From Pseudomonadota bacterium (GTDB lineage Bacteria > Bdellovibrionota > JAFGOL01), in assembly GCA_026390535.1 (NCBI GenBank), contig JAPLFT010000017.1, forward strand, positions 1 through 13,168: a DNA stretch of 13,168 bases, written 5' to 3'. The notes under the pieces were generated by a model that saw only the letters and a program-made list of their open reading frames with translations, was not told the origin of the DNA and ran no database searches. The number at the start of each line of letters is the position of its first letter. Position 1 is the stretch's first letter. Positions 8,025 through 13,168 of this stretch are shown here, piece by piece. Position numbers and translations under genes: made by a program.

Positions 8025-8954
8025 ATGACGCCAGACAAGAAAATGGTTCAGGATTATGAACTGGATCTGGTAGCGCTTTTAGGTGTAATAATAAAACGCA
8101 GAAAATTCATAATCTATTTTGTTATGCTGCTTACTTTTATAAGTATCCTGTTTTTATGTTTTAGAGAACGTAGAAATGCAATTACAATAGAAAAAACTTA
8201 TAAACTCGAAAATTCTGTAAGCACAGATAAAGATGCCATCCTTGCTACATATATGGTTCTTAAAAAGGGAAAAGACAACGAAATACAGGGAGAAAAAGAA
8301 AAGGAAAAAGAAAAGCAAGAATATAAAAAATTCCTGAGAATGATCCTTTTCCCGTCAAAAATAGATACCCCTGACTTTGAGATCCTGAATAAAAAAAATC
8401 AAGTAGCTTCGACTTATTTGTTCAATACAGAGGCAGAGGCTAAAAACTTTATGAATAGATATAACTCCTTTGTAAACTTGCTTGGTAAGATAGGTGAATA
8501 TAAGGTCAAACTTAGCGATGAAGCGTTCTCTAATTGCAGGCAATTTGATAATTCAATTAAAGGTACTATACTTCAGAGGAACTTATTTCTTTTCTTCAGA
8601 AATCCCGAAGATATAAAAATATGTAACCTTTTTAATTACTATTATGCGGAGGTACAGAACAAGATAACATATGCCTCGACTGATAATACAACCATTTCAG
8701 AGGCGTCTATTCCGTTCATTATTGATTTTATTAATGGAGAACCTGAAAAATCCAAACTAATACCAACCATTAGAACGGGAGAGGATATAAATGAAATAAA
8801 GATAAAAATGAAATCTAATTTTAATGTAAGAAAAATCATAAAATACTCTATATCAGCACTTGTGATGTTTGGTATACTATCTATCTTTATGGTCTTCTTG
8901 ATGGAATTCTGGAAGAATAATAAAACGAGGCTAAGTAAGTACTGGAGGGAATAA
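8025..8954 (+). CDS. Wzz-like chain-length determinant / polysaccharide co-polymerase-type membrane protein
   Basis: The 309-residue protein has the two-helix topology of Wzz/PCP proteins. A short cytoplasmic start contains the family-like DYELDLVALLGVIIKRRKFI. It is followed by a first TM helix at about 28-48, a long extracytoplasmic region, and a second TM helix at about 274-296 with a short basic tail. Wzz proteins set the length of O-antigen or capsule chains. The usual proline-rich motif before the second helix is not evident, and a Lys/Glu low-complexity stretch lies near residues 87-103, so this is a divergent member at best. The ATG follows TGGAGGTAA at 8009-8017. It is the first gene of a three-gene unit and lies close behind tRNA-Asp. 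The Wzz call rests on topology and the N-terminal motif. Confidence 0.6.
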   Translation: MTPDKKMVQDYELDLVALLGVIIKRRKFIIYFVMLLTFISILFLCFRERRNAITIEKTYKLENSVSTDKDAILATYMVLKKGKDNEIQGEKEKEKEKQEYKKFLRMILFPSKIDTPDFEILNKKNQVASTYLFNTEAEAKNFMNRYNSFVNLLGKIGEYKVKLSDEAFSNCRQFDNSIKGTILQRNLFLFFRNPEDIKICNLFNYYYAEVQNKITYASTDNTTISEASIPFIIDFINGEPEKSKLIPTIRTGEDINEIKIKMKSNFNVRKIIKYSISALVMFGILSIFMVFLMEFWKNNKTRLSKYWRE

Positions 8955-8955
8955 G

Positions 8956-9510
8956 ATGAAGATACTGGCGTTTGCAGCCTCGTTAAAAAAGAACTCTGTT
9001 AATGCTATGCTTATCAAAATTGTTTCAAAAATACTCAAAGAACAGGATTGTGATATTGAGCTTATCGATTTTTCGGAATTTGACGTACCTATTTACAACG
9101 GTGATATAGAAGAAAGTAAAGGAATCCCATCGGGTGCTTTAAAACTAAAAGAAAAAATAGAAAAATGTGATGGTATTGTAATCTCTTCACCGGAGTATAA
9201 TTATTCTGTTCCTGGTACTTTAAAGAATTTGATAGACTGGACATCGCGTATACGCCCTCAACCATTTAAGGACAGGAACATACTTGTAATGTCCGCTTCA
9301 CCTGCCATGGCAGGCGGTGTCAGGGGGCTATGGCATCTAAGGGTTCCGTTGGAGGGGCTTGGTGCGTTCGTTTACCCAGAGATGTTCTCTCTTGCTGTAG
9401 CACACGAAGCTTTTGATTCCCAAGGCAATCTTAAAGACAAAAATCTGGTAAACACATTGGAGAATAATATAAAGAGTTTTTTAAAACATATTAAAAATGA
9501 ATGTAAATGA
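8956..9510 (+). CDS. NADPH-dependent FMN reductase family (flavodoxin-like) protein
   Basis: The 184-residue single-domain flavoprotein has the family's phosphate-binding loop near the start (FAASLKKNSVN) and the flavin-contacting signature SPEYNYSVPG at residues 78-87, followed by TLKNLIDWTS. Relatives use NAD(P)H to reduce FMN, quinones, azo dyes or chromate. The physiological substrate cannot be read from sequence. The ATG is one base after the stop of the Wzz-like gene, with GGAGGGA at 8944-8950 as ribosome site. Its stop overlaps the next start in ATGA (9507-9510). It is clearly part of an operon, though no functional link to polysaccharide export is obvious. Confidence 0.9.
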   Translation: MKILAFAASLKKNSVNAMLIKIVSKILKEQDCDIELIDFSEFDVPIYNGDIEESKGIPSGALKLKEKIEKCDGIVISSPEYNYSVPGTLKNLIDWTSRIRPQPFKDRNILVMSASPAMAGGVRGLWHLRVPLEGLGAFVYPEMFSLAVAHEAFDSQGNLKDKNLVNTLENNIKSFLKHIKNECK

Positions 9511-9929
9511 GAATGAAAAATTTAAAAGTTAAAAAAATGTTTTTATTATTGAGATCCTTTTTGCTTCCGGTATCTTTTCTTGTTCTTTTATGTTGTGGCG
9601 CTGGTAGCAATTCAACCGGTTTAGCCGTAAAGGATGGAGGGCCGCTGTCTGATTCCGAGACCCTTAAATATAGAAGCTGCACTCATGATCTGGATTGTAT
9701 ATACACCCAGAATGGCTGCTGTGACTGTGCCAACGGCGGAGCTGATATTGCTATAAACTTAAATAAATTAACTGAATTCAGGGATAATTTTCATTGTAAT
9801 AATGTCGCTTGTTCGATGATAGCGGCGGTACCTGCATGCGGTTCAGGAACGGTTTCCTGTAAATCAGGACTATGTGAATATATAAAAGCCACAGAAGATC
9901 CCCACACCTCCAGTAACTCTGTTAACTGA
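9507..9929 (+). CDS. Cysteine-rich exported protein, possible lipoprotein (unknown function)
   Basis: I do not recognise a named family. The 140-residue protein starts with a basic region and a hydrophobic signal segment (about 11-30) ending in LVLLCC. Neither Cys29 nor Cys30 has an ideal lipobox, so lipidation is possible but not certain. The exported part carries ten cysteines at 58, 64, 71, 72, 74, 97, 102, 111, 118 and 123, enough for five disulfides. They are arranged as C-x5-C, CCxC followed by ANGGADIAIN, and C-x4-C, ending with SCKSGLCEY. The even count suggests an oxidised extracytoplasmic domain. The start codon overlaps the reductase stop (ATGA). An ATG at 9513 is an alternative. 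It converges with the GT22-type gene, three bases apart. Confidence 0.75.
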   Translation: MRMKNLKVKKMFLLLRSFLLPVSFLVLLCCGAGSNSTGLAVKDGGPLSDSETLKYRSCTHDLDCIYTQNGCCDCANGGADIAINLNKLTEFRDNFHCNNVACSMIAAVPACGSGTVSCKSGLCEYIKATEDPHTSSNSVN

Positions 9930-9932
9930 ACA

Positions 9933-11411
9933 TTAATTGCTACCGGATTTAGCACAAAATACTGAGCCTGTGGTCTTTTTCCTCCCATTATATTTTGGGT
10001 TCAGACTGTAAAGAATTTTATCTATTATTGAGGTGTGATACGTTATGTTTTCACAACTTAAGTATGAAGACTTATAACCATCCAGCATTAAAAGCTTTTT
10101 GGGGTCTTCGGATATTATCATTACCTGAGTCTTATTCGGATTTTTTTCAAACAGATTTTCCAGATAAACCGGTGTAACAGGCTCTATAAGCAGATAATCA
10201 ATGCTCTGTATGGATCTTTTTAAATGGGTGTCATAGGCCCATTTTGATATATTGGAATTTAGCAAAATCCCTTTTTCCGGAGACAATTTTTTGTTTGCAA
10301 AAAATAATGGTTCAATAAGTCCCTTTTGAGAAGGAACGGTTACTACTAAAAATAGAAAGACGGTGTTGATTATTAAGAATGCCGGGCTGAAGGTATATTT
10401 TACCAGTCTGCTATCCTTTTTTTCCACCCATAATGCACTCATGAATATCAAAAGGAGCGGGACTATGGGCAGCATAAATCTTTCTTCTTTATGCGATGTT
10501 AGTGTGTGTGCAATAAGAAAGACCAAAAAGCATATTCCAGCCTCAAGATTATCCATAAAGACTTTCTTTATCTTGTCCAAGAACACTAAGGAGAAAGGAG
10601 GTAGTGTCAGTCCAAACATGAGAAGTATAAGGTTGTACCACTTGCATGCCCCAAAATCGTATTTGTAATTTACCGCTAAATGTTCATACAGTGTCTGCAT
10701 CGGATATCTTCCATATAGAAGAGCAATAGATATAGAAATACCTGCGACAAGAATTCCCACGAGTATGGATGTTTTAAAATATTTTTTATCTTTCCTGAAT
10801 AAAAGGATTAATACGTATGTTACATAAATAAGTCCCACATGATATCTAAAGAGGACGGAAATACCCAGTGATAAAAACCCGAGGGCAAAAACCCAGAGTT
10901 TATTTTTTTGTTCTCCGTAAGCGCATAATCCGAACCCAAGCATTAAAAAGGGGATCGCGACTGCTTCTCCAAATGACCTGGTCGCTGCGTAAGGCATAGC
11001 GGCGTATAGCGCCAGCATGTACATCAACGTGATCCCGAATAATTTATTCTCTCTGTTTTTGAAATAATAATAACCGCCCACCATGGTCAACAAGGATACA
11101 ATGGCCAATCCCACATTCATCATTCTTATAGAGAGAAGCGGATCATAGCTAAAACCAAACCAATAACCGATCTTTAAAAATCCATAGAGCATATATGGAA
11201 GAAGAGGGCTTCTATAAGAAGGAAGGCTCATAGGAGCACCCCAAAAAAAGTTTATAACGGGTTGCCATGCGTGATTAAGGTCATCCAGGGCCATAGGGGT
11301 ATATATAAAATATGCTGCTATAAGCCTGAATAACAAGCCAAGAGCTAATGACATAAAAAGATGAAATTTTAAGTCATGATTCTCAAAATATCTTAAAAGG
11401 AATTTCGGCAT
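9933..11411 (-). CDS. GT-C membrane glycosyltransferase, family GT22-like (ALG9/PIG-B type mannosyltransferase)
   Basis: The 492-residue polytopic protein has many hydrophobic segments across its first two thirds. Two features place it. An early acidic loop, MALDDLNHAWQP (Asp43, Asp44), follows the first TM helix, where GT-C enzymes keep a catalytic Asp. HKEERF at 307-312, followed by MLPIVPLL, is the hallmark of GT22 enzymes, which add mannose from a lipid-phosphate donor in eukaryotic glycolipid and N-glycan assembly. The last roughly 150 residues form a mostly soluble, extracytoplasmic-type tail. By analogy it would transfer a sugar from a polyprenyl-phosphate carrier on the outer face of the inner membrane. 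Donor and acceptor are unknown. The gene is a lone minus-strand gene between two plus-strand operons, and its ATG has no clear ribosome site. Confidence 0.8.
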   Translation of the reverse strand: MPKFLLRYFENHDLKFHLFMSLALGLLFRLIAAYFIYTPMALDDLNHAWQPVINFFWGAPMSLPSYRSPLLPYMLYGFLKIGYWFGFSYDPLLSIRMMNVGLAIVSLLTMVGGYYYFKNRENKLFGITLMYMLALYAAMPYAATRSFGEAVAIPFLMLGFGLCAYGEQKNKLWVFALGFLSLGISVLFRYHVGLIYVTYVLILLFRKDKKYFKTSILVGILVAGISISIALLYGRYPMQTLYEHLAVNYKYDFGACKWYNLILLMFGLTLPPFSLVFLDKIKKVFMDNLEAGICFLVFLIAHTLTSHKEERFMLPIVPLLLIFMSALWVEKKDSRLVKYTFSPAFLIINTVFLFLVVTVPSQKGLIEPLFFANKKLSPEKGILLNSNISKWAYDTHLKRSIQSIDYLLIEPVTPVYLENLFEKNPNKTQVMIISEDPKKLLMLDGYKSSYLSCENITYHTSIIDKILYSLNPKYNGRKKTTGSVFCAKSGSN

Positions 11412-11496
11412 AGATAAGAACTACACTCCGGTTGTCCAATTTTCAACACAATTAATGAATTTTTGAGATTTCCGGATATACGATCAGCCTCCAAAA

Positions 11497-11513
11497 AAGG
11501 CCGCATTTTTGCA
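11497..11513 (+). promoter_or_regulatory. Possible sigma-54 promoter of the Flp pilin operon
   Basis: GG at 11499-11500 and GC at 11511-11512 have the exact 10-bp spacing of -24/-12 promoters, in the context GGCCG...TTTGCA, close to the consensus TGGCAC-N5-TTGCA. The start would fall near 11524, immediately before the GAGGAGGG ribosome site. A small hairpin (CGCAT/ATGCG, 11502-11518) overlaps it. Activator sites were not identified. Confidence 0.4.
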
Positions 11514-11538
11514 ATGCGCATACAGAGGAGGGCTTTTT

Positions 11539-11805
11539 ATGAATATTTTAAATAAAAAGGCGCAGGGCATGATCGAATACATTGTTCTTGTGGCATTAGT
11601 TGCTATAGCCGCAATCGGTATAACGGAGCTTTTAGGACAGACGGTAAGGACAAAACTTGCGGAAATAACCGCCAGCCTCCAGGAGAGGGGAAGTACAGTG
11701 GGTAAAGATCTTCCCACTGTTGAAGATAAACATGTCAACAGGCGCGGGATGTCTGATTTCTATAAGAACAGCAATAAAAAGGGAGACAGCGCAAAGTGGT
11801 TTTAG
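11539..11805 (+). CDS. Flp-type (Tad / type IVc) pilin precursor
   Basis: The 88-residue precursor has the layout of a Flp pilin. It has a short basic leader, MNILNKKA, then a processing site and a hydrophobic helix, QGMIEYIVLVALVAIAAIG. Cutting after Ala8 puts Glu13 and Tyr14 at +5 and +6, the Glu-Tyr pair kept in Flp pilins. The prepilin peptidase would belong to the TadV/CpaA type but is not in the window. The residue before the cut is Ala instead of the more usual Gly. The hydrophilic tail is rather long, giving a mature pilin of about 80 residues. The ATG follows a strong GAGGAGGG at 11525-11532. A TTG further upstream in frame is unlikely. It is the first gene of the right-end operon and is probably the major pilin. 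Confidence 0.85.
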   Translation: MNILNKKAQGMIEYIVLVALVAIAAIGITELLGQTVRTKLAEITASLQERGSTVGKDLPTVEDKHVNRRGMSDFYKNSNKKGDSAKWF

Positions 11806-12116
11806 AATTTTTGATCTCAACATCCAAGCTCACGATTATTTTTATCTGCATAGGCCTTTTTGTACTCTCTCTTGTCTTTAAGATCATGTCGAATTCCATA
11901 TATTATTATTACGATAGAGATAATGATTTTGTTAATATGTTCACCGCGTATAAGGATAGTATTACAGTCTCTAAAAAGTTTAACCCTATACTTAAAAATA
12001 TAAAGATCATACCTCTGCATGACAGAGTTTTTGTGTCTTCATCTTTTTTAAAGAGCACAAATTTTAAAAGATTATTGCCGGACGGAAAATTTAAATATGG
12101 CATTTTTGAAGAATAA
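11796..12116 (+). CDS. Small single-TM protein of the Tad-like operon (unknown)
   Basis: Not recognised as a named family. The 106-residue protein begins at a GTG (11796) that overlaps the end of the pilin gene by 10 bp and has GGGAG at 11781-11785. Its N-terminus, VLEFLIS, is followed by a long hydrophobic helix (about 12-31), then a Tyr-rich stretch SIYYYYDRD and a basic soluble domain. An LEF motif directly before a helix recalls the TadE/TadF minor pseudopilins (VEF), but the usual basic leader and cleavage glycine are missing. Position argues for a pilus-assembly or minor-pilin role. That is inference only. Confidence 0.6.
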   Translation: MVLEFLISTSKLTIIFICIGLFVLSLVFKIMSNSIYYYYDRDNDFVNMFTAYKDSITVSKKFNPILKNIKIIPLHDRVFVSSSFLKSTNFKRLLPDGKFKYGIFEE

Positions 12117-12602
12117 TACTGTCAGGCATAAAAAAGGAAGCATACTTATTCTGAGTGCCTTTTTGGTGATGATAACCGTTACGTCCATATTAGGTATAAA
12201 CAAAATATACGGGAACCTTTGCAGTATAATTTCATACCAGAACAGAGCGGATGCTCACATGCAACAAATGGTCTAGAGGTGTATCAGGATATTCTTCTCT
12301 TCAGGCTTAAAACTTATTCACCTATTCTGGATAATGAACTGAGAATGGAGAACAAGCTCTCTATTCCGGGTAATTATCATTATTTTGAATATAGAAGACA
12401 GCCCCCCATAGATCTTATCTTTATGGTCATTCCGGGACTTATAGAGATAAACAGTGATATCTTTAGAACAGCCTGTGTTAAGCACAAAGGCCTTATTACA
12501 AACTCCACAGCGTGTGTGGATAATAATACTCACAGGGAGGAAAAAGGGTGGTTTGCTCCGGTAGAGGAAGATTGGAACGTGGTCATGAATAATGCTTATT
12601 GA
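12097..12602 (+). pseudogene. TadE/TadG-like minor pilin gene, apparently frameshifted
   Basis: Two overlapping frames look like one broken gene. The first (12097-12276, 59 residues) has a pilin-like leader, MAFLKNNTVRHKKG, then the helix SILILSAFLVMITVTSILG and SYQNRADAHMQQMV, which resembles the QNxADAA region after the helix of TadG-type proteins. It then stops at TAG. The second frame, at -1, is open from 12132 and continues without a good start of its own (only a TTG at 12219) as LEVYQDILLFRLKTYSPILD and so on to 12602. Inserting one base near 12273 would join them into about 168 residues. The cause could be a true mutation, an assembly error or ribosomal frameshifting. I see no slippery heptamer. 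The second frame could alternatively be a separate small gene. Confidence 0.5.
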
Positions 12603-12912
12603 ATTTTACGGGATCATTATGACGATAGTTCCTGTGATAATTATAGGAGCTGTATTTTCCGGACAGATAGATCTTAGGTATAAAGATGAACTAACTTTTC
12701 ATAAGGCTATAAAAGAAGTGTTTTTTGATGATGAGTGTCCTCAGCGTGTAAAATGTAATTCCGAAAAATTAGAGATAAAAGATTTGTATAAAATAAAGAT
12801 AAGAAAACCTTCAAAACCTTTTAATAAAAAAGGATCAGAGGAGGAGAATAATGCACTTAAAGAACTTTATGGCAAACTTGAAGAAGCGGCTAAGAGTGGT
12901 CCTAACAAGTAA
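12592..12912 (+). CDS. Small N-terminally anchored protein of the Tad-like operon (unknown)
   Basis: Not recognised. The 106-residue product starts MLIEFYGIIMTIVPVIIIG. This is a hydrophobic helix at about 3-23 beginning with an LIEF motif, similar in layout to the VLEF start of the small protein encoded at 11796-12116. A soluble, Lys-rich domain follows with two cysteines (DDECPQRVKC) and an acidic/basic helical C-terminus. It overlaps the preceding frame by 11 bp and the CpaB-like gene by 62 bp. The ribosome site is weak, so translation may depend on coupling. A TadE-like minor pilin without leader peptide is one possibility. Confidence 0.55.
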   Translation: MLIEFYGIIMTIVPVIIIGAVFSGQIDLRYKDELTFHKAIKEVFFDDECPQRVKCNSEKLEIKDLYKIKIRKPSKPFNKKGSEEENNALKELYGKLEEAAKSGPNK

Positions 12913-13168
12913 GAGACTGGTTGTTTTCATTTCCATTGGCTCGCTTGTGGCTACGTTATTGTTTGTTAAAGTTCTAAAGAGCTACTCAAATCAATCTGTG
13001 GATGAAGAAGGTGCTCTTCTATATGAGGTATTAAAAGGCAAAAAAGCTGTGAGTGTCCTTTTTAATTTGTCATCCTTACCCATGGAATTCATATATCCAG
13101 GTGTAAAAGTGGATCTTATAGAAAGGAATGATAAGGAGGTTGAGTATATTGTGAAAGATGTATATGTG
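12851..13168 (+). CDS. cpaB: CpaB/RcpC-like Flp pilus assembly protein (3' end missing)
   Basis: The frame runs off the right edge after 106 codons. It begins with a basic N-terminus and a TM helix (about 23-41). KKAVSV at 64-69 and FIYPGVKVDLI at 80-90 follow, then EYIVKDVYV. These match the CpaB/RcpC core (KRAVSV, FLxPGDxVDV, and a strand ending in V). CpaB proteins sit in the periplasm and help the Tad secretin assemble. Only about 22 residues separate the membrane helix from this core, so the SAF domain usually found there seems absent. The ATG follows a strong GAGGAG at 12841-12846, despite a 62-bp overlap with the previous gene. An internal ATG at 12869 lacks a ribosome site. Confidence 0.72.
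   Translation, partial: MHLKNFMANLKKRLRVVLTSKRLVVFISIGSLVATLLFVKVLKSYSNQSVDEEGALLYEVLKGKKAVSVLFNLSSLPMEFIYPGVKVDLIERNDKEVEYIVKDVYV

Noticed and set aside
9911..9928. Imperfect inverted repeat CAGTAAC-TCT-GTTAACTG as a two-way terminator between the convergent genes.
   Set aside because: The stem is short, has a bulge, lies inside the end of the Cys-rich gene and lacks a T-run on either side.
10363..10668. Plus-strand open frame of 101 codons inside the GT22-like gene.
   Set aside because: It is antisense to the HKEERF region of a well-supported membrane enzyme and has no ribosome site or recognisable motif.
11486..11532. AGCCTCC (11486-11492) could pair with the GGAGG ribosome site (11527-11531) and hide the pilin start.
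   Set aside because: If the candidate sigma-54 start near 11524 is right, the upstream strand would not be transcribed. The pairing is only five to seven bases with a bulge.
11509..11538. Upstream TTG start for the Flp pilin, adding ten residues.
   Set aside because: The strong ribosome site GAGGAGGG is correctly spaced for the ATG at 11539, and the added residues would spoil the short basic prepilin leader.

Overview
The window is about 13.2 kb of AT-rich DNA (roughly 40% G+C by eye) from a diderm (Gram-negative-type) bacterium. Diderm status rests on lpxC (lipid A synthesis) and lolA (outer-membrane lipoprotein carrier). The ftsK-lolA and yebC-ruvC-ruvA-ruvB orders, together with a Flp pilin of the KAQGMIEY type, recall deltaproteobacterial lineages in the old broad sense or a related candidate phylum. 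I cannot name the species.

Layout. 1-699: the 3' part of a slipin (stomatin/SPFH) gene cut by the left edge. 700-1022: a non-coding stretch holding a 208-bp MITE-like element with 28-bp inverted ends, then a strong sigma-70 promoter. 1023-6799: a tightly packed plus-strand run of housekeeping genes, ftsK, lolA, yebC, ruvC, ruvA and ruvB. These cover chromosome translocation at the septum, lipoprotein transport, a YebC/TACO1-family protein and the complete RuvABC Holliday-junction machinery. 6942-7871: lpxC with its own promoter. 7922-7998: tRNA-Asp(GTC) with promoter. It runs without a visible terminator into a three-gene unit: a Wzz-like two-TM membrane protein, an NADPH-dependent FMN reductase family protein and a Cys-rich exported protein. 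9933-11411 (minus strand): a GT-C glycosyltransferase with the HKEERF signature of family GT22. 11539-13168: the beginning of a Tad/Flp-pilus-like operon. It holds a Flp-type pilin, three small single-TM proteins (one apparently frameshifted) and the start of a CpaB/RcpC-like protein cut by the right edge.

The first two thirds is conserved core genome. The interesting part is the right end. The Tad-like operon is unusually compressed, with every consecutive gene pair overlapping. Its pilin has a possible sigma-54 promoter. Its CpaB-like protein appears to lack the usual SAF domain between the membrane anchor and the RcpC-like segment. Its small genes are divergent enough that I can assign them only by topology and position. 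The inverted-repeat element before ftsK and the bacterial GT22 enzyme also deserve a look.
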